Source: Promethearchaeota archaeon | GTDB lineage: Archaea > Asgardarchaeota > Lokiarchaeia > Sigyniarchaeales > SOKP01 | Assembly: GCA_019057865.1 (NCBI GenBank) | Contig: JAHLWP010000034.1 | Location: 1-48,469 of the forward strand | DNA length: 48,469 nt | Reading direction: 5' to 3' | In this document: one piece after another, positions 36,979 through 45,240 of the stretch | Layout: each line of letters opens with the position of its first letter | Numbering within the stretch: position 1 is the first letter of the stretch | Position numbers and translations under genes: made by a program | Notes under the pieces: generated by a model | What the model saw: only the letters and a program-made list of their open reading frames with translations | What the model was told of the DNA's origin: nothing | The model's database searches: none

Positions 36979-37442
36979 TTTACATCATATTTCTATTAAT
37001 TTTCGTATTTTAATCTAAAAGATTAAAAATTTAATTATTAAATTAAATAATAATTTATTTATATCAAAAGTTTATTTATAAAACTTTTTATTGAAATAAC
37101 ACTATTAGAAGTATTAAAATATTAAGGATATTATTAAAATTTTTTACGCATTTTATTAAATTTTAAAATTGAATCTTTTTTACTAAGAAAAAGGTGTTAA
37201 AATTGTTTACATTAGTAAGTTCTAATTTTCAATATTTTTAATCTGAAAGTTTCATAGCGAAGCTGAAATTCTAATTAAAAATAACCTCTTTTTAAGAGTT
37301 AAAATTCAGAAATATAATTCCAATTAAAAAGATTTAAAAATCTGAAAAATCTTTTAGGGATTTAGAATTTATAGTGAATTATAGAAACAATTAAGTTTTA
37401 TTTTTAACAACTTGTAATAATGATTAATAAAAATAGGTAATT
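36979..37442. other. 464-base spacer with several inverted repeats
   Basis: No protein gene is supported. It contains perfect stems: AAAAGTTT/AAACTTTT at 37066-37088, AAAAGATTT/AAATCTTTT at 37327-37355, a shorter CTCTT/AAGAG near 37287, and AGCGAAGCT flanked by TTTC/GAAA at 37250-37268. AT-richness makes some of these likely by chance, but the GAA triloop stem is unusual. A promoter for the downstream 67-residue gene, a terminator or a small RNA are all possible. Confidence 0.4.
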
Positions 37443-37646
37443 ATGATGGTATGGGGGGGATCGCTTAACAAAAAGGGTTCTGATTATTTAAGGAAAATAA
37501 GAGAAGCAGACAAAGTTGTAAAATTTTTGGAAAATCTTAAAGAGGACTTACCTTCTGAAGAAATTGAAAAAATTTCCCAAACAGTAGAGATAATTGTAAA
37601 CTATATCTCTAAAATATCAGAGAACCCAAATTTGGATTCGTTATAG
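37443..37646 (+). CDS. small helical hypothetical protein
   Basis: A 67-residue, mostly helical protein with charged segments (KIREADKVVKFLENLKEDL and EEIEKISQTVEIIVNYI). ATG codons at 37443 and 37446 both fit, downstream of AGGTAATT. It overlaps the convergent hydrogenase-maturation gene by six bases. No family recognised; composition favours a real gene, but the short length leaves doubt. Confidence 0.5.
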   Translation: MMVWGGSLNKKGSDYLRKIREADKVVKFLENLKEDLPSEEIEKISQTVEIIVNYISKISENPNLDSL

Positions 37647-38225
37647 ATTCTTTATAATCTTTTTTATTATTTCAATAATTTGATCTGCTACTTTTTGAAT
37701 TGTTTTTGTAAGATTCAATTCGAAAAATGGAAGATCCTTATTCTCACTACGTTCTTCTAATGAAAACTCATTTGCTTTATATAATTTCAGTTCTGTGAAA
37801 CCTTCAAGACTTTCTGGTACAAATCCAATCATGAAAACATTTAAGTGGGGTAATTTTTCAATTATTAAATCTATGACTAGATGGATTGGAATAGTATGTG
37901 TCGAAATAGGCACATATTCATGTATATTTTCCCGTTCTAATATAGCTACTGTTCCAGGAGGTTCATTTAAGGTACATGTATCTAACAACACTAAATGCGT
38001 TGGATTAAAATTAACGATATCTTCAATTCTATCCATTGGATCTGTAGCTGCATTGATAAATAGGATTTTTTCATTGTTATTGTCTAAGAGTTCAGAAATT
38101 ATGTAGGGTCCTACTCCATCGTCAGAAAGTTTTTCTTCACCAACCCCCATAAATACTATTTTTGAGGCACCACGTAACTTATTTTGCAGTTTTTCTAGCA
38201 ATTGATTCATGGTTTTATTAATCAT
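37641..38225 (-). CDS. hydrogenase maturation protease (HycI/HyaD family)
   Basis: A 194-residue M52-type endopeptidase that trims the C-terminus of the large subunit of a [NiFe] hydrogenase after nickel insertion. The motif GVGEEKLSDDGVGP corresponds to G-x-G-N-x-L-x-x-D-D-G-x-G-P, LVLLDTC provides the second nickel ligand region, and STHTIPIHLV the histidine. Asn is replaced by Glu in the first motif. No hydrogenase structural gene is within the window. Divergent from the EndA-like operon with only 36 bp between start codons. Confidence 0.85.
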   Translation of the reverse strand: MINKTMNQLLEKLQNKLRGASKIVFMGVGEEKLSDDGVGPYIISELLDNNNEKILFINAATDPMDRIEDIVNFNPTHLVLLDTCTLNEPPGTVAILERENIHEYVPISTHTIPIHLVIDLIIEKLPHLNVFMIGFVPESLEGFTELKLYKANEFSLEERSENKDLPFFELNLTKTIQKVADQIIEIIKKIIKNL

Positions 38226-38261
38226 TCATAATTTAATTAATCACGGTTAAATTCATTAAGT

Positions 38262-38885
38262 ATGGAATGCTATATTATAAGAATGTCTGAAAAACCTAAT
38301 GAAAAAATCGAGAAAACTCAAGTCGAAGGAATTTTAGAGAAAAGTAAAGTTATTATTTCCAATAAAGAAGGAATAGAAGAATTTTATAACAATTCATATA
38401 TAGGAACCATTGAGAAGATTGATAAAAGCGATGAAATATTAATTCTTGAACCTATAGAAGTACTTCTTTTAATTGAACGACGTCGAATTCTATTATGGGA
38501 AGATAATGATAAAAATAAAAGTTTGTTGGATTTTGAGAGTTTACTAACTTATTTTACTCAATTTGATGATAGATTATGGCAAAAGTATGTTATTTATATG
38601 GATTTAAGAAAGAGAGGATATATTGTACGTACTGGTTATGGTGATGGTATAGAATTTCGAGTTTATAAACGGGGTGCTGATTTTGAAAAGGATTCTGCGA
38701 AGTTTTTAATTTATCCTGTTTTTGAGGGGAATCCTATTGAACTAAGAGATTTAGATAAAATATCAAGAGTTGCAATGAGCTCTCGTAAAGATCTAATCGT
38801 TGCTACAGTAGATAGATTAAGTAAGCCGATCTATTATTCTGTGAAAAAATTTCAAATTTTAAATAAAGAAGAGAGTATTGAATAA
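38262..38885 (+). CDS. EndA-like tRNA-splicing endonuclease subunit
   Basis: A 207-residue homologue of archaeal tRNA-intron endonuclease. The C-terminal domain is clear: YMDLRKRGYIVRTGYG, FRVYKRG with Tyr135, and SSRKDLIVATVD with Lys176. The third catalytic residue, a histidine in the HS-x-Y-L-V segment of active enzymes, is not there: the aligned stretch reads DSAKFLI, with Ser145 (or Asp144) in its place. The N-terminal domain (about 25-95) matches the family's structural domain. This suggests a non-catalytic or altered subunit of a heteromeric (alpha-beta)2 enzyme, the type that accepts non-canonical introns like those in this window's tRNA-Leu. It overlaps the next gene by one base (TAATG). 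Confidence 0.8.
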   Translation: MECYIIRMSEKPNEKIEKTQVEGILEKSKVIISNKEGIEEFYNNSYIGTIEKIDKSDEILILEPIEVLLLIERRRILLWEDNDKNKSLLDFESLLTYFTQFDDRLWQKYVIYMDLRKRGYIVRTGYGDGIEFRVYKRGADFEKDSAKFLIYPVFEGNPIELRDLDKISRVAMSSRKDLIVATVDRLSKPIYYSVKKFQILNKEESIE

Positions 38886-40543
38886 TGCCCGATAAGTTTT
38901 TGTGTGACACATCCATTGTCTTTAATGGATTAATTTTAGACCTTATAGAGCATGGTGAATTAGGTGAAAATCCTGAAATTTTGATTTCAAATATTGTTGT
39001 TGCTGAGATTGAATATCGTACGAATATCCATAAGGAGATAGGATTTTTTGGTTTAAATGTTCTAAAAAAACTAAGACAATTACATGCAGAAAATAAGATT
39101 AAATTACAGATTGTAGGGAGTCGCCCCTCTCGTGAAGAAATAAAGATGGCGCCAGGAGGTGAACTTGATGCCCTTATAAGAGAATCTGCACTCAAGAACA
39201 ATGCCGTTTTAATTACTGCTGATCGTATTCAAGGAGATGTTGGGATTTTTGAGGGATTAGAGGTTATGTCCGTAAAGGAAAGAGGGGCTCCTAAATCAAT
39301 GGAACCACTTACTCTTAAATTATTAGATTTTTTTGACGAAAAAACGATGAGCGTTCATCTCAAGAAGAATTTACCCCCTTATGCCAAGAAAGGTGGACCT
39401 GGCAATTGGCATTTAGTAAAGATAGGTCAAGATAGTATTTCATCTAAATTAATTGAAGAGATTGCTCTTGAAATAATTGAGAGTGTGAGAGAAGATAATC
39501 ATTCATTTATAGAAATTGAGAAAAGGGGAGCTGTTGTAGCACAATTACGTGAATTTAGAATAGTAATTACACGTCCTCCATTTTCAAATGATGTTGAAAT
39601 AACAGCTGTGCGTCCACTTGTAAGTTTAGAGTTATCAGATTATTCAATAGATGCAAAATTACAAAGAAGATTGCAAAAGGCTGAAGGGATTTTAGTATGT
39701 GGCTCACCAGGTGCAGGGAAAAGTACTTTTTGTGCTGCATTAGCTAATTATTATCTAAGTCAGAATAAAGTTGTTAAAACACTAGAAAGTGTAAGAGATT
39801 TACAAGTAAGACCAGAAATAACCCAGTATACAAAATTAGAGGGGTCTCTTGAGAATTCAGCAGATATTCTCCTACTTGTAAGACCGGATTTCACTATTTT
39901 TGACGAGGTTAGAACAACAAAAGATTTTGAAGTTTATGCTGATTTTCGTTTATCTGGAGTTGGTATGGTTGGAGTTGTTCATTCTTCATCTGCTGTTGAT
40001 GCAGTTCAAAGATTTATTGGTCGAATTGAACTTGGAATGCTCCCTTCAATTATTGATACAATAATCTTTATTGAAGGTGGTGATATATCATCAGTTTTAG
40101 TTATTAAAATGACAGTTAAGGTTCCATCAGGTTTTAGAGATAGAGATTTAGCAAGACCAGTAGTTGAAGTTAGAGATTACAAATCAGGTCAACTAGAATT
40201 TGAAATTTATTCCTTTGGACAAGATATTGTAATAAATCCAATAAAACCTAAAAAACCAAGATATAAACCAGATGAATATATGGATTTGTCTTCTTATAGA
40301 AAAAGCAAATCTAAAGCAGAACAAATTAATTTAGATATTGAAGTAAAGAAAGATAGGATTACTCTAAGAGCTTCTCCAAAATATGCGAGTCAAAATATCA
40401 TAATTTTTGCTAATCAAGAAGAGATTTTTACTGGCTCATTAAGTAGAAAAAGTGAAATCAATCTATCATTATCTAATAAAGAAGGAAGAAAAATTCTTAA
40501 AGAATTTGATAGAAATAAAAATATTTATGCTACAATAAAATAG
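38885..40543 (+). CDS. PIN-domain ATPase (COG1855-like, PilT/VirB11-type)
   Basis: A 552-residue archaeal protein with an N-terminal PIN nuclease-like domain (LCDTSIVFNG, VVAEIEYR with acidic site residues, LITADRIQGD), a middle region, then a secretion-type P-loop ATPase with Walker A GSPGAGKST at 273-281 and FDEVRTTKDFE as the Walker B-like part. The C-terminal part from about 455 onward is KH-like in other members. It has been considered an RNA-processing or translation-linked ATPase; function is unproven. Translational coupling (TAATG) to the EndA-like gene supports an RNA-processing context. Confidence 0.87.
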   Translation: MPDKFLCDTSIVFNGLILDLIEHGELGENPEILISNIVVAEIEYRTNIHKEIGFFGLNVLKKLRQLHAENKIKLQIVGSRPSREEIKMAPGGELDALIRESALKNNAVLITADRIQGDVGIFEGLEVMSVKERGAPKSMEPLTLKLLDFFDEKTMSVHLKKNLPPYAKKGGPGNWHLVKIGQDSISSKLIEEIALEIIESVREDNHSFIEIEKRGAVVAQLREFRIVITRPPFSNDVEITAVRPLVSLELSDYSIDAKLQRRLQKAEGILVCGSPGAGKSTFCAALANYYLSQNKVVKTLESVRDLQVRPEITQYTKLEGSLENSADILLLVRPDFTIFDEVRTTKDFEVYADFRLSGVGMVGVVHSSSAVDAVQRFIGRIELGMLPSIIDTIIFIEGGDISSVLVIKMTVKVPSGFRDRDLARPVVEVRDYKSGQLEFEIYSFGQDIVINPIKPKKPRYKPDEYMDLSSYRKSKSKAEQINLDIEVKKDRITLRASPKYASQNIIIFANQEEIFTGSLSRKSEINLSLSNKEGRKILKEFDRNKNIYATIK

Positions 40544-40554
40544 AAGCTTCTATC

Positions 40555-41319
40555 TTATTTTTCTTTTAAGATTTGTTTAACCTTTTCCACTATTGGAGGG
40601 AGTACATCTTCAATTAAATCATCAAATCTTAGATCACATTCATAATCATAGGGTGTTTCGCCTTTATTTAATATTATCAATTTCGCTCCGCTTCTTTTAG
40701 CATAACCAGGCATATTGGCTGCTGGTGTAACAACTAATGATGATCCAACGACAAAAAACACATCCGCATTTTCAGAACGTTTTATTGATTCTTCTAATTC
40801 ATCATATGGAAGGGGATCCCCGAAATTTACAATGCTGGAGATAATTCTTCCTCCACAATTTGGACAAGTTGGTTGATCTTTTCGAACTCGTTGTGTTCTA
40901 TATCCTGGACCCCATTTATTTTTATCCCAACCAGCCTCTTCGAATAACATCTTTTTATTACATGATAAGCACTTTATGAAATATAAATTTCCGTGAAGTT
41001 CACTGAGTATATCAAAAGGGATTCCAGATTTAGCATGTAACCCATCTACATTTTGGGAAATTAAATAGTTTAACTTTCCCATTTCCATCAACTCCACAAT
41101 TGCGTAATGATTAGGATTAGGTTTCACTTGATCCCAAGGAGGGCTTCTTGGTGGAGGACGACCCTGATCTCGTCTAGTCCAAACGCCATCTGGGCCTCTA
41201 TAATCCGGTAATCCGCTACCAGTAGAAATTCCCGCACCAGTAAAAATTACTAATCGTTCTGATTCAGCTATCCATTTAGCAGCAATATCGATTTTTTCTT
41301 TCAATTCCATAAAAATCAA
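40555..41319 (-). CDS. Sir2-family NAD-dependent protein deacylase
   Basis: A 254-residue sirtuin. The NAD-binding motif is GAGISTGSGLPDYRG, followed by QNVDGLHAKSG and the catalytic histidine in LSELHGNLY. Zinc is bound by CLSCNKK and CPNCGG. The terminal parts IVNFGDPLP and VVGSSLVVTPAANMP complete the fold. It would deacylate lysines such as those on chromatin proteins (Alba or histones). Two starts are possible (M1 and M4). It lies in the opposite direction to the PIN-ATPase gene and upstream of nothing on its own strand; the defence-like operon next to it reads toward it. Confidence 0.92.
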   Translation of the reverse strand: MIFMELKEKIDIAAKWIAESERLVIFTGAGISTGSGLPDYRGPDGVWTRRDQGRPPPRSPPWDQVKPNPNHYAIVELMEMGKLNYLISQNVDGLHAKSGIPFDILSELHGNLYFIKCLSCNKKMLFEEAGWDKNKWGPGYRTQRVRKDQPTCPNCGGRIISSIVNFGDPLPYDELEESIKRSENADVFFVVGSSLVVTPAANMPGYAKRSGAKLIILNKGETPYDYECDLRFDDLIEDVLPPIVEKVKQILKEK

Positions 41320-41411
41320 TAAATAAAGCGAATATAAAAAGATAACGTCTAAAGATAGTATGACCTTTAAAAATTCTTAAATTATTAGATTGCTCTATTA
41401 GTTCCATCATT

Positions 41412-41432
41412 TTAAACGAGTATATCGTTTAA
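41412..41432 (-). terminator. inverted repeat after the Qat-like operon
   Basis: TTAAACGA (41412-41419) pairs perfectly with TCGTTTAA (41425-41432) across a 5-base loop. It lies 23 bases beyond the TatD-like stop codon, at the end of the minus-strand operon. It may be a terminator, or a boundary mark of an inserted segment. Confidence 0.45.
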
Positions 41433-41454
41433 GCTAGGATACTGTGTAAAGATT

Positions 41455-42243
41455 TCATGATAGAAAGTCATCTAAAGTTGGATTTTTCATTATATAAGTT
41501 TTTTCATCATTTTTCGATTTATTTATGAATATACTTTTTGAATTACTGTATAATATTTTAGAAACTTGATCTACATCAATTAACTTTATATTTGCAATAG
41601 TTTCTATTATCTTAGGAAAGTCTTCTGGTTTTGTAATAGTACCTTTATACTTATATGGAGCGTTACTTTCTAATAATAGTCTATTTATAGGTATTTTAGA
41701 AATATATTTTTGATATTTCTTGAAATTGATAATGCATTTATTAAATGAAAAATAATAGCCATTTTCAAGAATCTTTTCGATATATTGAATATTTCCACTA
41801 TACCAGTGAAATACTACAAAATTCAGATTAAATGAACTTAAAATTTCTAAGATCTCTTCCTCGGCATTAACTACATGAAGTATAACGATTTTATCATATT
41901 TCTCAGCTATTTTTAATTGTTGTATTAAATATCTAAATTGAACTTTTAAAGAATTAAATTTTCTTAGAAAATCCAATCCACATTCACCAATAATATCAAC
42001 TTTTTCTTTAATAAGGTCTAATATACTACTTATTTCAAATTCGGAATATTTTTTATTTGGATGTAATCCAATACCTAAAAAAATATTCTTCTTTAGAGAT
42101 AATAATTGGTTTAAAAAAGTAAAAGAATTAATATCATCACATAAAGAAACAATGTTTTTTATATTAAAATAAAAATACTCCTTTATAACTGAAAGTGGGG
42201 ATTTAAATTGATCTAAATGTAAATTACAGTCGAAAAATTTCAT
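41455..42243 (-). CDS. TatD-like metal-dependent hydrolase, QatD-like
   Basis: A 262-residue TIM-barrel protein of the TatD family and the last gene of the Qat-like operon. GIGLHPN, IIGECGLDF with Glu87, ILHVVN with His123, VVFHWYSGN with His146 and LLLESNAPYK are the usual family blocks. Two metal ligands are changed: the N-terminal HxH reads Asn7-Leu-His9, and the aspartate of the final TDAP-type block is Asn194 (SNAP). The site could still bind one metal or be inactive. TatD proteins are 3'-5' DNases; QatD is the TatD-like part of the Qat anti-phage system. It starts 5 bases after the HD gene stop codon. Confidence 0.85.
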   Translation of the reverse strand: MKFFDCNLHLDQFKSPLSVIKEYFYFNIKNIVSLCDDINSFTFLNQLLSLKKNIFLGIGLHPNKKYSEFEISSILDLIKEKVDIIGECGLDFLRKFNSLKVQFRYLIQQLKIAEKYDKIVILHVVNAEEEILEILSSFNLNFVVFHWYSGNIQYIEKILENGYYFSFNKCIINFKKYQKYISKIPINRLLLESNAPYKYKGTITKPEDFPKIIETIANIKLIDVDQVSKILYSNSKSIFINKSKNDEKTYIMKNPTLDDFLS

Positions 42244-42248
42244 TATTT

Positions 42249-43427
42249 CTATTGAGAATAATTAATTTTATATATTCTACTACTTTCATCATAAAAGGCT
42301 GTAAGTTTCCATTCAAAAGAATCTTTCTTAAGAGAGAAAAGAAAGTTATTACCCTGTACAAAAGTAGATAGAAAAATTCTTTCTAGTTCAGGAAAATAAT
42401 GTTTTAAAGACGCTTCAATATCCTCATTGCTAAAAGAATTATCCAGTTTAAAAAGAAACTTATAACATTTATTATCTGTATCAACTTCTATTTCTAAAGA
42501 TTCCCAAAAGTCCGATTCATATAATTTTAAACCCTTTAAACGTGGTCTATTCCATTCTTGAATATTATCACATAATATTAATAAACATCCAAAAGGATTC
42601 TTCAAAAAATTTACATTGATTTTTCTTTGTTTTTCAATTGAATGTATTGCTATAGCACAACAAGCAATATTTAATTCCTGTAAGTATTGAACCTTTAATA
42701 TTTCATTATCTAGAGAATCAATATCTAAATATATTGTATAATGTAAGAATAATGAACTCATTATACCATGATCACGCATTTTATAATTCTCAAGTAATTC
42801 ATTATAAATTATCTTCTTCTGTTCTTCTCGGTCATTGTTTTGCTTCAAAATAAATTTATTATTTTCTCCAATTATAATCCCCTCTGTAAGGATTTTCATA
42901 TAATCCTTAAAAATTTTATCAAGTTCATCAGATATTGTCAATCTAATCTCAGATAACTTTATACCTCCTATTCTTTCAAAATAAGTTCTCTGAATCTCAA
43001 TACCCAAATCAATTAACTTTTCAACCATATATCCAATATCATGATAAAAGGAAATTAAAAACCATGTCCTCAAAAATCTATTCATATTTGAAAAAAAATC
43101 AATCGGGAGACTTTCCACGTTTGCTCTTTCAACAATATAACATCCTAAGAGAAAGATTTGAAAAGAATGAATTAGATGGTCTCTGTAATATAAATATTTA
43201 TACAAAAAATCATCCTCGAATTTTTTCAAATTCATTAAAAATTGACGTGAATTTGAAAATCTTAAGAAATATCGCTCATGAAGTATTTTAAAAAGTTCAA
43301 GAGTTAATTCCCTTCTACGATTGATATTATCTTCATTAATATATTTTTTAATCAAATCTGTACCTAGATCTAGTTTTACATAATTCCAATGAATAGATTT
43401 TTCTAGTAGGAATTTATCTAATGTCAA
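42249..43427 (-). CDS. HD-domain phosphohydrolase-like protein, novel Qat-operon component
   Basis: A 392-residue protein starting with TTG 43427 after an AGGTG motif. It has the residue order of HD hydrolases: His84 and His87 in RDHLIHS, His129-Asp130 in FYHDIGY, His220 in RDHGIMSS, His262 in AIAIHS and Asp287 in LILCDNIQEW. Six such sites with this spacing point to a two-metal active site for phosphate esters, nucleotides or cyclic nucleotides. The C-terminal 100 residues are beta-rich with no family recognised. It starts 2 bases after the QatC-like stop. Canonical qat operons encode a KAP ATPase (QatA) but no HD protein, so this may be the effector or signal-processing part of the variant. 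Confidence 0.78.
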   Translation of the reverse strand: MTLDKFLLEKSIHWNYVKLDLGTDLIKKYINEDNINRRRELTLELFKILHERYFLRFSNSRQFLMNLKKFEDDFLYKYLYYRDHLIHSFQIFLLGCYIVERANVESLPIDFFSNMNRFLRTWFLISFYHDIGYMVEKLIDLGIEIQRTYFERIGGIKLSEIRLTISDELDKIFKDYMKILTEGIIIGENNKFILKQNNDREEQKKIIYNELLENYKMRDHGIMSSLFLHYTIYLDIDSLDNEILKVQYLQELNIACCAIAIHSIEKQRKINVNFLKNPFGCLLILCDNIQEWNRPRLKGLKLYESDFWESLEIEVDTDNKCYKFLFKLDNSFSNEDIEASLKHYFPELERIFLSTFVQGNNFLFSLKKDSFEWKLTAFYDESSRIYKINYSQ

Positions 43428-43429
43428 TT

Positions 43430-44884
43430 TTATATAACACCTATTAAATCTGTGTCTTTTATTCTTTTACGTGTCTCTTCATAAAATTTATTTCTTATTA
43501 TGGTTCTAGTAATCAATTTATTTATTTTCCTATTGTAATAATTCCATATATAATAATCAGCATCTTGGTAGTCTGGATAAGTCTCAAAAAAGTAATACAA
43601 CCCAGTTAACATATCAAGAGCAAATCTCTTTAGTAATTGCCAAATATCCTCATAATATTTACTAATCTGTTCACATTTTTTAACAATAGGACGATATAGA
43701 TCATAATACTTATCCATCCGATGAATTCTTTCTTCTTCACTAATGCCTACATTTCTTCTAAGAGTTTGGTAACAAAACTTAATCAATTCTATAATCATTT
43801 TTGCTTCATCATTTGTATTGATATATGAAATATCTTTAGTAAAAGGATCTCTTTCATTATCAATATAATACCTTTTATCCTCATCACTTTTAGGATCTTT
43901 ATAATCAGGGTCATAGTTGTCATCATCATAATTTCCATATGCATAAGCAGAAAATCGTCTTACATAACATGGAAAACAAAAAAAACATGATTTCTTCTTA
44001 TGATAAAATACAGAACATGAATGAGATCGCTTTAGTATATCCTCTCGAACACTATCCATTAATTCTGCTTTTGTATATTCTCTAAAAGGTAATCTAACTT
44101 TTATTATTTCTTCATTCTCAAAATAGTTATATAAAAAAGTATTGAAAAAAGCTATAAACTCCGGATTTGTTGTATTTGTAAAAGTATGGGAACTTGTAAA
44201 AGGAGGATTAATAGTCAAGGGTCCATTTTCAGTTACTAAAATATTTTTTATCCCTAGAGCATAGTTTATAGGAACTGCATTACATAAATAAAGTAATGTT
44301 CTTGTTTGATTAATATTCATTTTTTCTATTCTATCTTTTCTACCTATATTTCTGATATCTGCTTTACTATAAAATTGGCCATCTACTTCAATAAGACGCA
44401 TTTTCAAATCTTTAATAAAATTCCTTATCATATCTATTGATGGAGTATTTTTATGATATATATGAGTAAAAATAATTTTCTTTTTATTCTTTAATACCCA
44501 ATGATTCGCACCGCACATACTGTCAACTCCCCCAGAGATAAGAATATTAGCATAATAGTCCTCAACATTTTCAGGTGTATCTATTTCATTATCAATTTCA
44601 TCAATTTCTTCAAATTCAACAAAAATCTTCTTTTTAATTCCAGTATACCTATATAATAAAACATTTATTAATCGGTCTAATGGTTTTTTTGAATTTTGCC
44701 AATTCCTAATATTTTTGGTCTCAAATATTAGATTATTATCTTCAGCAAACCTCTCAATGTAATAAATACATTTTCCAAATTGGGGGATCTCTTTTATAAA
44801 ATTAGGTATTTTATTATCAGGAAATAATGGTCTTATGTTCTTAAAAAAGTCATGGGACATTTCCAAAATTTCCGAACTTTTAAT
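43430..44884 (-). CDS. QatC-like QueC-family enzyme, ATT start
   Basis: A 484-residue QueC-related enzyme, far longer than the roughly 220-residue QueC of queuosine synthesis and the size of QatC. The PP-loop pyrophosphatase motif ISGGVDSMCGA binds ATP. TENGPLTINPPF, SSHTFTNTTNPEF and the zinc-binding CSVF...CFFCFPCYVRR are shared with QatC proteins. QueC converts 7-carboxy-7-deazaguanine to preQ0 using ATP; QatC-type members have been linked to attaching a 7-deazaguanine to a partner protein. ATT 44884 fits the ribosome binding site GGAGG at the end of the preceding gene (7-base spacing) and adds MKSSEILE before the next candidates, TTG 44866 and ATG 44860. It is part of a defence-type operon, with no queuosine genes nearby. 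Confidence 0.87.
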   Translation of the reverse strand: MKSSEILEMSHDFFKNIRPLFPDNKIPNFIKEIPQFGKCIYYIERFAEDNNLIFETKNIRNWQNSKKPLDRLINVLLYRYTGIKKKIFVEFEEIDEIDNEIDTPENVEDYYANILISGGVDSMCGANHWVLKNKKKIIFTHIYHKNTPSIDMIRNFIKDLKMRLIEVDGQFYSKADIRNIGRKDRIEKMNINQTRTLLYLCNAVPINYALGIKNILVTENGPLTINPPFTSSHTFTNTTNPEFIAFFNTFLYNYFENEEIIKVRLPFREYTKAELMDSVREDILKRSHSCSVFYHKKKSCFFCFPCYVRRFSAYAYGNYDDDNYDPDYKDPKSDEDKRYYIDNERDPFTKDISYINTNDEAKMIIELIKFCYQTLRRNVGISEEERIHRMDKYYDLYRPIVKKCEQISKYYEDIWQLLKRFALDMLTGLYYFFETYPDYQDADYYIWNYYNRKINKLITRTIIRNKFYEETRKRIKDTDLIGVI

Positions 44885-44886
44885 GG

Positions 44887-45240
44887 TTATCCCTCCAATT
44901 CCTTGAATAGGGATTTAATAGAATTAGCTTGTTTTTTTACAAGTGAGTCAACATACTTTTGGATTTTTTGAATTTCTTCTTGAAATATCTCTTGCGAAAA
45001 AATCTTATTTTTAATAAGAAAGTCTTTAAGTTCTTTAACTGAAGTTCTTATATTTTCTTTTAAATGAGAAATTAATTGTTCTTTGGTTTTACTTGGTAAT
45101 TCTTTAGTCTCGCCTGTAGATTTATCAATATAATAATTAAAGTTTGTACCTGTAAAATCTGTACTCATTATTCTCATAGATTCAGCATATAAATAATCTC
45201 TAACATATTCAATTAAAATATCAACATAATTTTCCGTAAT
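44887..45240 (-). CDS. QatB-like protein, C-terminal part, ATT start
   Basis: A 117-residue mostly helical protein in the same frame as the preceding gene, separated from it by one TAA codon. ATT (45240-45238) directly follows that stop and a GGAGGGG ribosome binding site lies 9 bases before it. The first in-frame ATG is 21 codons further on (45177). The sequence has a short middle loop (YIDKSTGETKELPSKTKEQL) and long helices, like the end of QatB proteins. It may be an independent subunit or the C-terminal half of one gene broken by a nonsense codon. Confidence 0.65.
   Translation of the reverse strand: MTENYVDILIEYVRDYLYAESMRIMSTDFTGTNFNYYIDKSTGETKELPSKTKEQLISHLKENIRTSVKELKDFLIKNKIFSQEIFQEEIQKIQKYVDSLVKKQANSIKSLFKELEG

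Noticed and set aside
42249..43427. HD protein as Cas3 or a dNTP triphosphohydrolase
   Set aside because: No helicase, no CRISPR repeats and no cas genes are present; motif spacing does not match the dNTPase families that I know.
41455..44884. Queuosine synthesis (QueC) plus housekeeping TatD
   Set aside because: The QueC-like protein is twice the usual length and carries QatC-type segments, there are no queD/queE/tgt genes nearby, and the operon includes an MGTAS protein and an HD protein.
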